Below, piece by piece: positions 1 to 8,594 of a stretch of 64,000 bases of DNA (position 1 is its first letter; the number at the start of each line of letters is the position of its first letter). Under the pieces are notes generated by a model that worked only from the letters and a program-made list of their open reading frames with translations, made no database searches and was not told the origin of the DNA. This DNA is from Bacteroidota bacterium (GTDB lineage: Bacteria > Bacteroidota > Bacteroidia > B-17B0 > Aurantibacillaceae): the NCBI GenBank assembly GCA_016711805.1, contig JADJSH010000010.1, forward strand, positions 1-64,000, in the 5' to 3' direction. A program made the position numbers and the translations under genes.

Positions 1-402
1 TAATGTTGGATGGTGAAATTGATGCCACAGAATTCAAATCCATGCGCATTCAAATAGAAGAAAAAATTACTCAGTTAACTTGCGAATTAAATAATGTAAG
101 TGCAAGTATGCATAATATTGGGTCAAAACTGGCAGAGGCTACCGACTTAATTTCGAACCTCGGAAAGCACTATATACACAGTGAAACAGCAGTAAAAAGA
201 CAGATAGTGAGTTCGGTTTTCCCTCAGGCTTAGTTTATGGAGAAAAAAAGTTCGAACTCTCGAATTGAATAAGGTGATGTCTCGAATCCTTAGTATTGAC
301 AAGGTTTCTGGAGGATCTAAAAAGAAAGCACACCAATTTTGGTGTGCTTTCCCCTTCAGTGGACCCGGAGAGATTCGAACTCTCGTCCAAACAAGGAATT
401 AA
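1..402 (+). pseudogene. serine recombinase C-terminal fragment, frameshifted and cut by the window edge
   Basis: This is the C-terminal part of a large serine recombinase (resolvase/invertase superfamily, site-specific DNA integration or excision). The start LDGEIDATEFKSMRIQIEEK and the coiled region up to KRQIVSSVFPQA match the usual tail of Bacteroidota recombinases. The first frame stops at 231-233, but the expected continuation is present in other frames: LVYGEKK from 230, then VRTLELNKVMSRIL from about 250, ending at a stop at 400-402. Two one-base losses (near the GG at 227-228 and in the A7 run at 243-249) would explain this. The tail runs through the ssrA terminator into ssrA in antisense. 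The catalytic N-terminus lies outside the window. Family assignment is good; whether it is a real pseudogene or a sequencing artefact is open. Confidence 0.72.
314..350 (-). terminator. Rho-independent terminator of ssrA
   Basis: An 11-bp perfect stem (325-335 with 340-350, arm AAAGCACACCA) has a 4-nt loop and is followed on the minus strand by a T-rich run. It sits 10 bases past the 3' end of the tmRNA. Confidence 0.85.
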
Positions 403-725
403 TATGCTTTCTACAAAGTTTAGAACATAATTGGTTTTCGATTCAAGTCAGGCTTATATTCATACCAAACTTAAACTTAGATGCTAATATTGTTTCAGAT
501 AACATCATCACTGAAACAAGTTGCTAATTTATGATGCAAAATTCTCGTCGCTAAGCAACGGTGCTACAAGGTTTGCAAAGGTTGGTTAGTCTTGGACTAA
601 GCAGCCATAGCGTAAGAATTCTCTTCGCCGAATAAAAGTTTGAGAGTTGAGTTTAAGGTGCCATATCCACAACGCACCACCTGCTTACTTACCAACCGCG
701 CTCGCTGTCAAAACCGGTCGGGCCC
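360..725 (-). ncRNA. ssrA: transfer-messenger RNA (tmRNA)
   Basis: tmRNA rescues ribosomes stalled on broken mRNAs and tags the nascent peptide for proteolysis, together with SmpB. On the minus strand, the 5' end GGGCCCG (725-719) pairs over 7 bp, including one G-U, with CGGGTCC (367-361). It is followed by the T-arm-like sequence GTTCGAATCTC near the 3' end. The segment GACCGGTTTTGACAGCGAGC after the 5' end is the usual tmRNA D-loop-like region. The tag frame at 629-597 reads GEENSYAMAA followed by a TAG stop; the AA ending suits ClpXP-type proteases. The 3' CCA is not encoded, since the discriminator A360 is followed by CTG. The length of about 366 nt is normal. The exact resume codon (GGC assumed) is inferred. 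Confidence 0.93.
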
Positions 726-745
726 ATAATTTTAAAGAACTAGGA

Positions 746-753
746 CAAAGATA
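746..753 (-). promoter_or_regulatory. ssrA promoter -7 element
   Basis: TATCTTTG on the minus strand matches the Bacteroidota -7 consensus TAnnTTTG and lies 20 bases upstream of the mature tmRNA 5' end. A TTTG that could serve as the -33 element lies about 15 bases further upstream. Confidence 0.7.
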
Positions 754-805
754 CAACAATTTCATGCTCAAATTAAGTTTTTAATTATATTTAAGAAAAA
801 TTACC

Positions 806-1330
806 ATGCGAAATTTTCTATTCATAATTCTTATTTGTGCATCTGCTAGTTCGTTTTCACAAACCATCAAATCGAAAGCTTTAAAATTAAAATACACATT
901 GGCCGATAGTTGGACCGCTAATGAATTTGCTGATCCTTTAAATTGGGACAAAGGTGGTAATGCCATGTGTAAATGTTCGGGCGTTGCATTTAGCAAACCC
1001 GATGCTAATGGAAAATACAATGTGGTGGTTTATGCCGTACCCGCTGGCGGATTAGATTCGGCAAAGCGTGAGTTTGTTGGCAATTTACATTTTGTGAATG
1101 TAGAGAAAATAGAAAAAGCAGTGAATGAAAATTTTTCTTTTGAAAGACGCCGTTCAAACTTTGTGGATGTTAAAACTAAAGCCAAGTCTTATAATTGTAT
1201 GCGCTATATTACTAAACCTAAAGATGGCTATAGTTACATCATTTACGCATGGCAAGAAAACATGAATCTTTTAAACTCTACGAGCGAAAGAGAATTGTCA
1301 AAAATGATTAATGTGATTGCTCCTCTTTAG
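806..1330 (+). CDS. secreted protein of unknown function, 174 aa
   Basis: I do not recognise this protein. It begins with a clear Sec signal peptide (hydrophobic residues 3-14, cleavage expected after SFSQ near residue 19), so the mature form should be periplasmic, outer-membrane associated or secreted. The mature part is about 155 aa of mixed alpha/beta composition, with a Cys pair (MCKCSG, residues 54-59) and a later Cys near residue 132. There is no lipobox and no T9SS tail. It is transcribed away from ssrA. Its stop codon overlaps, by two bases, the reconstructed stop of the convergent serine hydrolase gene, so the two genes are packed tail to tail with no room for a terminator. Coding status is supported by the signal peptide and codon use. 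Confidence 0.75.
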   Translation: MRNFLFIILICASASSFSQTIKSKALKLKYTLADSWTANEFADPLNWDKGGNAMCKCSGVAFSKPDANGKYNVVVYAVPAGGLDSAKREFVGNLHFVNVEKIEKAVNENFSFERRRSNFVDVKTKAKSYNCMRYITKPKDGYSYIIYAWQENMNLLNSTSERELSKMINVIAPL

Positions 1331-2821
1331 ATTTTTGTAAACAGATAGGTATCCATATCTACAAAGTCATTCACTTTAATTTCAATTGTTTTATCGGTTA
1401 CTTTTATTTCTTTCAAACCTAAAGATGATGCATCATTATACTCTATCATCATAGCTGTTGAACTTTTAAATTGAATTTTACCTTTGTATTGTGGGTGAAA
1501 TTCCAAAACTCACTTCTCCGTAACCCTCTTTGGCTTCAATGGTAATTTTACCATATACTTTATTCGAATAAGTACCTGCTAGTTTTTTATAAGCATCTGC
1601 GGGAGCTTTATAAGCAGCTACTTCTTTCTTTAATTCTTTAATGACGTTTTGCTCTTCGTCATAGCCTTCTTTAAAGCCTTTATAATAAACCGCACTTACA
1701 TTTACATAAGGCTGATTAGTTATATCATTCATAATTTGAGCATCAATGGCGTCAAATAAATATTGTCCATCGCTGTTGGTCAAAATCACGTATCCAAATT
1801 TATCTTCAGGAACTAAGACAGTTTTACTTAAAAAGCCATTCGCACCTCCATCGTGTGTTACTATTTTTTTACCAAACTTATCTTTTAAAAACCAACCTAA
1901 ACCGTAAGTATTAAAGCTATTTCCTTTTCCTCTTCCCTGCCCCACAATAGTATTTGATTCTCTTGTTTTTTGAATCACTTCAGAAGGTACAACCTGCTTG
2001 CCGTTATACTTTCCGTTATCTAATTGCATCATCACCCATTTACTTAAATCATTCACATTAGATGTGATAGAACCAGCCGCTCCAATATTATCCACTTTTG
2101 AAGGCATGATTTCAAATAAATTTCCATTCAATAAAGTATATGCTTTTGATGCATTTGGAGAAGTGATAAAATTTTGAAAGGTTGTTCCAGTTCTTGTCAT
2201 ACCTAATGGATTAAAAAAATGGTGTTTTAAATAATCGTCCCAAGTAGTATCGCTTGCTGCTAAAATAACTTCTCCTGCAGTTACAAAACCCATATTGCAA
2301 TAGCCGTATTTTTCTCTGAAACCAAATTTAGGAGTTACGTTTGCCATATTCTCTACAAGCTCTTTTCTGGTTTTTGTGCCAGCCCAGTTTAATAAATCAG
2401 TTTGAAAGGTTTCGTAACCAATTCGGTGCGATAATACATCTCTAATCGTCACATGATTGGTTAAATAATCATCTTGCATTTTAAAGTATGATAAATGCGT
2501 TTTTACTAAATCATCTAGTTTCAATTTACCATAATGCTCCAATAAAGCCACCGAAGTTCCTGTAAATGCTTTACTATTAGAGGCAATTTGAAATTCGGTA
2601 TTTTCGGTAACAGGCGTTTTCTTAGCCACATCGGCATAACCATAACCTTTCATTAAAACCACTTTCCCATCCTTTACAATAGCAATGGCTAAGCCAGGTA
2701 AATTCCAGCGAGTCATTTCTCGTTTGATATAAGTATCTAAACTATCTTTTATGAAATTACCTTGCGCAAAAGATAATTGAAAAGAGATGCAAATGATGGC
2801 AAAGCTAAAAAGGGATTTCAT
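1327..2821 (-). CDS. class C beta-lactamase-like serine hydrolase with DUF3471 tail (one frameshift)
   Basis: This is an exported serine hydrolase of the beta-lactamase/penicillin-binding family (Pfam Beta-lactamase), probably a peptidase or esterase in the periplasm. There is a signal peptide at residues 1-19. The catalytic motifs are present: SNSK (S81-K84), YCN (Y174-N176) and HDGG (323-326) in the KTG position. A C-terminal DUF3471-like domain follows. The open frame stops early at 1478, but one extra base near 1503-1508 (a TTTTGG context on the coding strand) explains this. Past it the frame reads EFHPQYKGKIQF and ends in DTYLFTKI at 1327-1329, as DUF3471 proteins should. The lost tail is about 57 residues. 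The full span is given. A true truncation is possible but less likely. Confidence 0.85.
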
Positions 2822-2892
2822 AGAGTTTGGTTTTTGAAACCAAATTTATAAAATGATTTGGATTAACATTAATAAATATACTGAAAAGATGC

Positions 2893-3182
2893 GGGCGTGC
2901 CGGCGCAAAGAGGCTGGCGCCGTCGGGCTGCCGTTACAAGCTTTTTGGACTTCGGGGCTTCGATACTTCGACAAGTTCAGTAACCATCTAAGCCACCTTC
3001 AGCTACCAAAAAGGCTTTCCACTTGCATCCCTCAAGCAAATTCACTATTAAATGCGAAGTTTTACTTTCAATTTACGGGATTAACTTGCGTTAAGGATTG
3101 TAGCGAAAATCCTTTTTTATGAGGCACGAATAAAAAAGATTGAAGCGTAAAGCCTGACCCGACCAAAGGAAGGGTAACGCCC
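2893..3182. repeat. long inverted-repeat intergenic element, copy 1
   Basis: This fills the 409-bp gap between two minus-strand genes. The left end GGGCGTGCCGGCGCAAAG, an inner GCGCCGTCGGGCTG, a central CATCCCTCA block, and mirrored blocks (TAAGGATTGTAGCGAAAATCC, then GCCTGACC and AACGCCC) make an imperfect inverted repeat of about 290 bp. A roughly 50-bp stretch near 2945-2995 is specific to this copy. Short open frames here are by-products of the repeat, not genes. Confidence 0.75.
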
Positions 3183-3230
3183 AAAAAATTGATACAAAGA
3201 AACATTCCCAAATAATAATATACCGTACTA

Positions 3231-5600
3231 TTATTTAACCACCACCACTGGCTTAGTAGCCGAGCCTGCATTTGATGAAATTGTTACATAATACACCCCA
3301 GATTTGTAATCCGATAAGCTAATAGTGTGATTGAATGATTCGTTTAAAACAACCGTTTCTTGATACAATAGTCTTCCAGAAATATCTTTGATTTCGATTA
3401 AAGACTTATCAGCATTTTTAGTGAAACCTGTTAACTGAATCACATCATTTGCAGGATTTGGAATCACAGAGAAATAATGATTTTTATCAAGCATTTGCGA
3501 CACACCTGTTACTAAAAAGCAATTGTTAGCTACCACTTTATTAATGGCTTCGTAAGCTTTGTTTACTATTTCAATAGCACTATTGATGCAAATACTTCCA
3601 GAGCCATTTGTATAATAAATTCTACATAATGGTTGAGCTGTTAAATTTTTAGCAATCGTAGAATCTTTAAAGGATAAACAAATCACTTTATTACCACCAA
3701 TTAAAAAATCTGGCGTTTCAGGATACACATTTGTTGGAACTAAATTCACCACATTTAAAATAGTTGCGCCGCTAATGGTAAATTCATATCCTAAAACACG
3801 TGCCGTAGGATTTTGAATATATACATCAAAATAATTTTGAGAAACATCTACATTTCCAATGCTTAAAGTAGCTGTGTTATTTGGATTTATATTACCTCTT
3901 GGAAATAAACAATTTGTATTAATAGTTGAACCATGATTAACACAATTAGCCATTAAAGCGGCATCCCAAACGGTTATGGTTCCTGTATTATTCAAATCAT
4001 TACAACTATTAGCAGTAATACTTGTATTTAAAATTTGATTAATGTAAAGTTGACCATCTACTAATTGTTGAGTACCACTATTATTTAAATCGCCCATTTT
4101 TGCTGTTCCATTGCAAGTTCCGTTACAATCGATAGCCGCATTCCCAAATTGATTTCCGGCGCAATCAGAATATGAAGGGCAAGATGCTAATAAGGTAAAT
4201 CCTTTTTGACCAGAAGCATTGGCTGTAATTTTAATACAAGCTTGTGCCCAGTTATTTTGGTAATTACTTTCAAAATGCCCTAAAGCATCCGCCGATTGAT
4301 CCCAGTTAACTTTAGCTGCCATTACGTAATTCCCCGTATCTACATCCGTAATATCAATCCATTGGCACTCTAAACCAGCCGCATAAATATCTCCGCATTG
4401 TTTAGAGATTCCCATATTACCGCACGAAAACTTAGCTACTCCACCATCAGGGCAGCCATCAAAATCTAATACGCAAAAGCCGTTTTTAAATCCTATAGGA
4501 ATGGCTTGTCCGTTTGGTTTATATAAACGATACTCTGCATATCCTTCATAGTGTGCATGTCCGTGACAGTTGTTAGTTGTAAATTGTCCGGGATTAGTAC
4601 CAGGATCTCCTATATAATAATCTTGAGTTCCTATATTTTTTATGTATGTATCAAAATTAATTACCGTTCTAACTCCGTAACCATTTAAACAACTTTCAGT
4701 TACTCTACAATCGCCTGCTCCAGCATTTACGGTTCCTAAACTTAAGGAGCTAATAAATTGCGGTTGAACAATGGTTAAATCGGGCGCTGTGCATAATGGA
4801 CTTGGATAATACACACAACTACCATCATCGATAGTGGCTAATGGATTATAATTACATGCACTAAACGTCGTACAACCAGAAATTGGACCTTGATAATTAA
4901 TAGCAAAGTTAATCACCCCTGGACAAGAGTTATTATAAGATCCAACTCTAACAATATAGGTTTTTGATGTGTCTAAAGCACCCGATACTTCAGATTGCAA
5001 ACCACAGAAATCATCATTATACAAGATAGTTCCTGTATTATTAGTAGTAAAGGAACCATTGCAGTTATCGTACACCCATAATTTCGTGTCGCATGAACTT
5101 AATGAACAAGTAGATACTGTATACAGTCCTACTTGAGCCGGTTTAAATTTATAGAAATACTCATTACCTGGAGCTGTGTATGTACCTGTATTCACAGCAA
5201 TAGCCGTTTGGCAACTTTCGCCGGGTCCGCAATTAAAATAATAGGTATAAGTCCCACCAAACTGTCCGTTATTGTTCGTTTGTAAAACATTATTCACATA
5301 AATTTGAAAACTTCCGGCTCCATAATTACAGCAAATACCATCACCAAACGAATCGTTAATTACAAACGTTAAACAACCAGTTGATGCAACGCAAATTGTA
5401 CTGGTAGATGTTGTAGAATTGGTTAAAACACCATTCGACATTAACACCACACCAAATTTGTCTTTTAATTGCCAAGTGGTTTCAGCAGCATAATTATCAG
5501 TGGTTAAAACAACTTTCACTTCTATGCTACCACCTGGGCATTGACTAAAGATATTCAGAGAAGCTAAAAATAAAATAAGAGTAGTAAAGATATATTTCAT
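3231..5600 (-). CDS. secreted lysyl-oxidase-like protein with dockerin-type repeats and T9SS sorting domain
   Basis: This 789-aa extracellular protein has a signal peptide (1-19), then a Cys-rich beta region (20-240) ending in a TFSACNYNPLATIDDGSC block, a motif often seen in T9SS cargo. Residues 270-440 resemble lysyl oxidase (Pfam PF01186), a copper amine oxidase that oxidises lysine side chains. They carry the copper motif CHGHAH (345-350) and a DVDTGNY segment placed where the quinone-cofactor Tyr lies in LOX. Residues about 495-560 hold two dockerin-like Ca-binding segments (DLNNSGTQQLVDG; DLNNTGTITVWDA), followed by a cohesin-like beta domain. Residues about 705-789 are a type A T9SS sorting domain (SVIPNPANDVIQL). 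LOX activity is inferred from motifs. The protein is expected to be surface-anchored or released. Confidence 0.85.
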   Translation of the reverse strand: MKYIFTTLILFLASLNIFSQCPGGSIEVKVVLTTDNYAAETTWQLKDKFGVVLMSNGVLTNSTTSTSTICVASTGCLTFVINDSFGDGICCNYGAGSFQIYVNNVLQTNNNGQFGGTYTYYFNCGPGESCQTAIAVNTGTYTAPGNEYFYKFKPAQVGLYTVSTCSLSSCDTKLWVYDNCNGSFTTNNTGTILYNDDFCGLQSEVSGALDTSKTYIVRVGSYNNSCPGVINFAINYQGPISGCTTFSACNYNPLATIDDGSCVYYPSPLCTAPDLTIVQPQFISSLSLGTVNAGAGDCRVTESCLNGYGVRTVINFDTYIKNIGTQDYYIGDPGTNPGQFTTNNCHGHAHYEGYAEYRLYKPNGQAIPIGFKNGFCVLDFDGCPDGGVAKFSCGNMGISKQCGDIYAAGLECQWIDITDVDTGNYVMAAKVNWDQSADALGHFESNYQNNWAQACIKITANASGQKGFTLLASCPSYSDCAGNQFGNAAIDCNGTCNGTAKMGDLNNSGTQQLVDGQLYINQILNTSITANSCNDLNNTGTITVWDAALMANCVNHGSTINTNCLFPRGNINPNNTATLSIGNVDVSQNYFDVYIQNPTARVLGYEFTISGATILNVVNLVPTNVYPETPDFLIGGNKVICLSFKDSTIAKNLTAQPLCRIYYTNGSGSICINSAIEIVNKAYEAINKVVANNCFLVTGVSQMLDKNHYFSVIPNPANDVIQLTGFTKNADKSLIEIKDISGRLLYQETVVLNESFNHTISLSDYKSGVYYVTISSNAGSATKPVVVVK

Positions 5601-5628
5601 AGGCTGTTTTTAATTTAAACAATGAGTG

Positions 5629-5636
5629 TATATTTG
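5629..5636 (+). promoter_or_regulatory. -7 promoter element for the Lys1/AlaDH-family gene
   Basis: TATATTTG on the plus strand fits TAnnTTTG and would give a leader of about 65 bases before the ATG at 5709. It lies in the 108-bp divergent gap with the LOX-like gene. Confidence 0.5.
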
Positions 5637-5708
5637 TATAAAAATAAGACAATTCTGTAGAATTCCTATTTTTTTCAATAATTAATTATCCACTTTTACT
5701 AAACATAT

Positions 5709-6914
5709 ATGTCAAAATTTAAAATAGGCGTTCTTCGCGAAGAAAAATTTCCACCAGATAAACGAGTTCCATTAACCCCACTAATTTGTACTGAATTACT
5801 GCGTTTGTACCCGAACTTAGAAATTGTGATTCAACCTAGCAAAATAAGATGTTATAGCGATGAAGAGTATTTGGCATTTGGATTAACCTTACAAGAAGAT
5901 TTAAGCGATTGCCACGTATTAATGGGTGTTAAAGAGGTTCCTAAAGAGAACTTGATTTCTGGTAAAAAATACTTTTTCTTTTCTCATACCATCAAGAAAC
6001 AGGCCCATAATATTAAGTTAATGAAGACCTTAATTGAAAAGAGAATTCAGATGGTTGACTACGAAACCTTAACGGATAAAAACCATAACCGTATTATTGG
6101 TTTTGGGCGTTATGCAGGTATTGTAGGAGCTTACAATGGTATTTTAGGTTACGGACGTAAATATGATTTGTTTCAAATTAAACCAGCTAACCTTTGTCGT
6201 GATAGAGCTGAGATGGAAGAAGAATTGAAACGTGTAAAATTACCAAACATTAAAATTGCTTTAACAGGCGGTGGTCGTGTAGCTAATGGTGCTATTGAAA
6301 CTTTATCGGCTTTAAGAATTAGAAAAGTAACTCCCGAAGAATTTTTAATGGCTTCATTCAGAGAACCAGTTTATTGTCAGTTAAACCCAAGAGATTATGT
6401 TGAAAGACCCGATGATCATAATTTTGATTTGAATGATTTTTTTAAACATCCTGAGCATTTTGTATCTAAATTTTCGCCATTTACTAAAGCAACCGATATT
6501 TTTATTTCAGCACACTTTTGGGATCCACGTTCACCTAAAATGTTTACAACAGAGGACATGAAAGCTTCTGATTTTAAAATGAGTGTTGTGGCTGATATTA
6601 CTTGTGATATTGATGGAAGTGTGCCAACGACTTTAAGAGCAAGTACAATTGATAAACCTTTTTATGGCTACAATCCCAAAACAGATAAAGAGGACGTTCC
6701 ATTTAATAAGGAAACCATTTGTATTATGGCAGTTGATAATTTACCTTGCGAATTACCTCGTGATGCGAGTGATGATTTTGGTAAAGATTTGATGGAGCGT
6801 GTTTTACCGTTCTTATTTAAAGAAGATGTTGATGCAATTATTGAACGTGCTAGTATTTGTAAAGAAGGAAAATTAACTAGCAACTTTGACTACTTGAGCG
6901 ATTACGCTTATTAA
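5709..6914 (+). CDS. saccharopine/alanine dehydrogenase family oxidoreductase (Lys1-like)
   Basis: This cytoplasmic NAD(P)-dependent dehydrogenase of 401 aa belongs to the AlaDH/PNT-Lys1 superfamily. The N-terminus KIGVLREEKFPPDKRVPLTP is the typical substrate-domain start of saccharopine dehydrogenase (NAD+, lysine-forming) relatives. KIALTGGGRVANGAIETL (about residues 181-198) is the Rossmann dinucleotide-binding turn. Bacteroidota carry this as an uncharacterised 'alanine dehydrogenase' or 'NAD(P)-dependent oxidoreductase', and the true substrate cannot be read from sequence. The gene stands alone: a divergent promoter lies upstream and a long-inverted-repeat element (6950-7140) downstream before the convergent divIC-like gene. 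Family assignment is firm; the reaction is uncertain. Confidence 0.85.
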   Translation: MSKFKIGVLREEKFPPDKRVPLTPLICTELLRLYPNLEIVIQPSKIRCYSDEEYLAFGLTLQEDLSDCHVLMGVKEVPKENLISGKKYFFFSHTIKKQAHNIKLMKTLIEKRIQMVDYETLTDKNHNRIIGFGRYAGIVGAYNGILGYGRKYDLFQIKPANLCRDRAEMEEELKRVKLPNIKIALTGGGRVANGAIETLSALRIRKVTPEEFLMASFREPVYCQLNPRDYVERPDDHNFDLNDFFKHPEHFVSKFSPFTKATDIFISAHFWDPRSPKMFTTEDMKASDFKMSVVADITCDIDGSVPTTLRASTIDKPFYGYNPKTDKEDVPFNKETICIMAVDNLPCELPRDASDDFGKDLMERVLPFLFKEDVDAIIERASICKEGKLTSNFDYLSDYAY

Positions 6915-6949
6915 AAAAGGTTGTAAAATAATAAAGGTTTAAAGTGCTT

Positions 6950-7140
6950 GGGCGTGTCCCTGCGGGCCGGGCTGTCGGCACTCGCTTTTTATTTGTCCTG
7001 CGGAGCAAATAAAAGAGCTCAGACATATGCCGCTATCCCTCACGCAGGTTTTTATTAAGTTTGAAAGTAAAAGCTGCGCGAGGGATGAAAACAAAAAAGA
7101 TTGCAGTGACAGCGCAGTTCGGCTACCGCCGAACGCGCCC
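6950..7140. repeat. long inverted-repeat intergenic element, copy 2
   Basis: This occupies most of the 306-bp gap between convergent genes. It starts with GGGCGTGTCCCTGCGGG and has the central CCCTCACGCAGG / CTGCGCGAGGGATG mirror blocks. It ends with AAAGATTGCAGTGACAGCGC, a local hairpin (GTTCGGCTACCGCCGAAC) and CGCGCCC. The left arm lacks the ATCC-type block found in other copies. Confidence 0.75.
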
Positions 7141-7220
7141 TATAACTGTAGTTTAAAATGAGCCCTAAATTAAACCTACATTTCTCGAATACAATTCAAT
7201 TGCAATAAGATTTATATTTA

Positions 7221-7505
7221 TTACTTCTGAACTAAAACAAACACGTCTTCATTGTCGCGTTTCATCAAGTATTTCTCGCGAGCAAAGGTTTCTAGACTTT
7301 CTTTATTAGTTTGTAATTCCAGAATCTCTTTTTTATTGTTTTCTATTTCGGCAATGTAATACTCTTTCTCCGTATTCAACTTATTACATTTACTCACCAA
7401 ATCAAACTGTGTAAACACATCATTTTTATCAAAATATAAAAGCCATACAATTAAGCCAATAATCACCAAAAAGTATTTATTTTTTAATATTTTAAGAATT
7501 AGCAT
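7221..7505 (-). CDS. DivIC/FtsB-like septum formation initiator
   Basis: This small bitopic membrane protein of 94 aa has one N-terminal transmembrane helix (residues about 10-25, FLVIIGLIVWLLYF), a short DVFTQFDLVSKC stretch, then a coiled coil (about 40-75). It ends in a FAREKYLMKRDNEDVFVL tail. This is the standard layout of the FtsB/DivIC family (Pfam PF04977), which links FtsL and FtsQ in the divisome at the inner membrane. Length and the REKYLMKRDNEDVFVLV ending match Bacteroidota members. It is convergent with the dehydrogenase gene and divergent from the L,D-transpeptidase gene. The 58-bp gap to the transpeptidase gene must hold both promoters. Confidence 0.88.
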   Translation of the reverse strand: MLILKILKNKYFLVIIGLIVWLLYFDKNDVFTQFDLVSKCNKLNTEKEYYIAEIENNKKEILELQTNKESLETFAREKYLMKRDNEDVFVLVQK

Positions 7506-7563
7506 TTGATAAAAACCTTAATTTTAATTGATATAAAAGTAATTTTAATCTAAAACCTATGCC

Positions 7564-8325
7564 ATGCTATTTAAAAATGTTATTCATATTGGGTTGTTAG
7601 TTGTATTAACAACTTGTTTTTCGGTAGCACAGGTAAAGACTTCCACTTTTAAAGCTGCACAATTAAAATATAGCAAGGTAAAAGATGCTTATAAAAACAA
7701 ATGGCCAACATTAAAAGAGGGCCTCAAAGCTATTTCTATCAATTCTGAAAATTACGACATTTATATACGTGCCTTTAAGCATGATAAAAAACTAGAAGTG
7801 TGGTTAAAAAATATAGATGCAACATCGTACAAATTATTTAAGACTTATGACATTTGTGCAAGCAGTGGAGATTTAGGCCCAAAACGACAAGAAGGCGACG
7901 GACAAGTACCAGAAGGATTTTATACCATTGATTTATTTAACCCAACCAGCAACTATTATTTAAGCATGCGAGTAAGCTATCCTAATACCAGCGATGCTAT
8001 TTTAAAAACCAGTAAAAATGCTGGAGGTGCTATTATGATTCATGGTAATTGTGTTACTATTGGATGCTTACCAATGACAGATGATAAAATAAAAGAATTG
8101 TATGTGTTATGCTTAGAAGCAAAAAACAGAAATAGAATTGTAAAAGCTGATATTTTTCCAGCAAAGATGACTACTGAAAATATAAAATTTTTGGAAGCAA
8201 ATTATTCAAAGGACAAACTCACCTTTTGGAATTCATTAAAACCTGCTTACGATTATTTTGAAAAAAATCATTCTACTCGTAAAGTATTAACCGATGCAAA
8301 AGGGCATTATTCATTTAAGGATTAA
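7564..8325 (+). CDS. YafK-type L,D-transpeptidase family protein
   Basis: This exported 253-aa protein with a signal peptide (residues 1-22, ending SVAQ) carries a YkuD catalytic domain. YkuD enzymes form or cut 3-3 cross-links in peptidoglycan, or release proteins linked to it. The active-site motif IHGNCVTIGC is complete (H160, C168). The preceding segment PEGFYTIDLFNP (about 116-127) is typical of the YafK subgroup, which includes the E. coli hydrolase DpaA that removes Lpp from peptidoglycan. Whether this protein makes or cuts bonds is not decidable here. It lies next to, and divergent from, a divisome gene, so both neighbours act at the cell envelope. The ATG at 7564 is preferred over one 5 bases upstream because it is in frame with the signal peptide. 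Confidence 0.87.
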   Translation: MLFKNVIHIGLLVVLTTCFSVAQVKTSTFKAAQLKYSKVKDAYKNKWPTLKEGLKAISINSENYDIYIRAFKHDKKLEVWLKNIDATSYKLFKTYDICASSGDLGPKRQEGDGQVPEGFYTIDLFNPTSNYYLSMRVSYPNTSDAILKTSKNAGGAIMIHGNCVTIGCLPMTDDKIKELYVLCLEAKNRNRIVKADIFPAKMTTENIKFLEANYSKDKLTFWNSLKPAYDYFEKNHSTRKVLTDAKGHYSFKD

Positions 8326-8348
8326 AAGAGGATAGCAACACCCCTTGC

Positions 8349-8500
8349 ATACGTTGGTAATAGTGCGGCTGGCTTTGGCGAAAGAGAGCGAACCGCCATT
8401 CAACGAAGCTTTTTTGCGGGGCCAATGGTGGTTGGTCTTTCGCCTTGACATTTTTGTTTCTTTTTTCGTCAAGGAAAAAAGAAAGAGTAGAAAACAATCT
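8349..8500. repeat. second intergenic repeat family, copy a
   Basis: The gap 8326-8594 holds a sequence starting ATACGTTGGTAATAGTGCGG and ending in a CTTGAC..GTCAAG hairpin with pyrimidine and purine runs (TTTTTGTTTCTTTTTT, AAAAAAGAAAGA). It resembles 12868-13065 in its first 24 bases and in its mirrored T/A-rich end. No open frame here looks real. Confidence 0.6.
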
Positions 8501-8594
8501 CTTTTTAGTTCATAACCAATAGTTTTAGTTCATAAAATGCCTAAAGGCATATTCGTTTCCTTTATACATTTACTCTACAAAAAACTAAAAAATT

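Noticed and set aside
339..527. 62-codon open frame
   Set aside because: It lies across the ssrA terminator and inside ssrA in antisense; the peptide piece RRDSNSRP is the common artefact of translating a T-arm.
2853..3122. 89-codon open frame
   Set aside because: It is formed by the long-inverted-repeat element and shows no protein-like features. The same holds for short frames at 3068-3271, 8315-8497, 12874-13172, 17634-17876 and 63601-63786.
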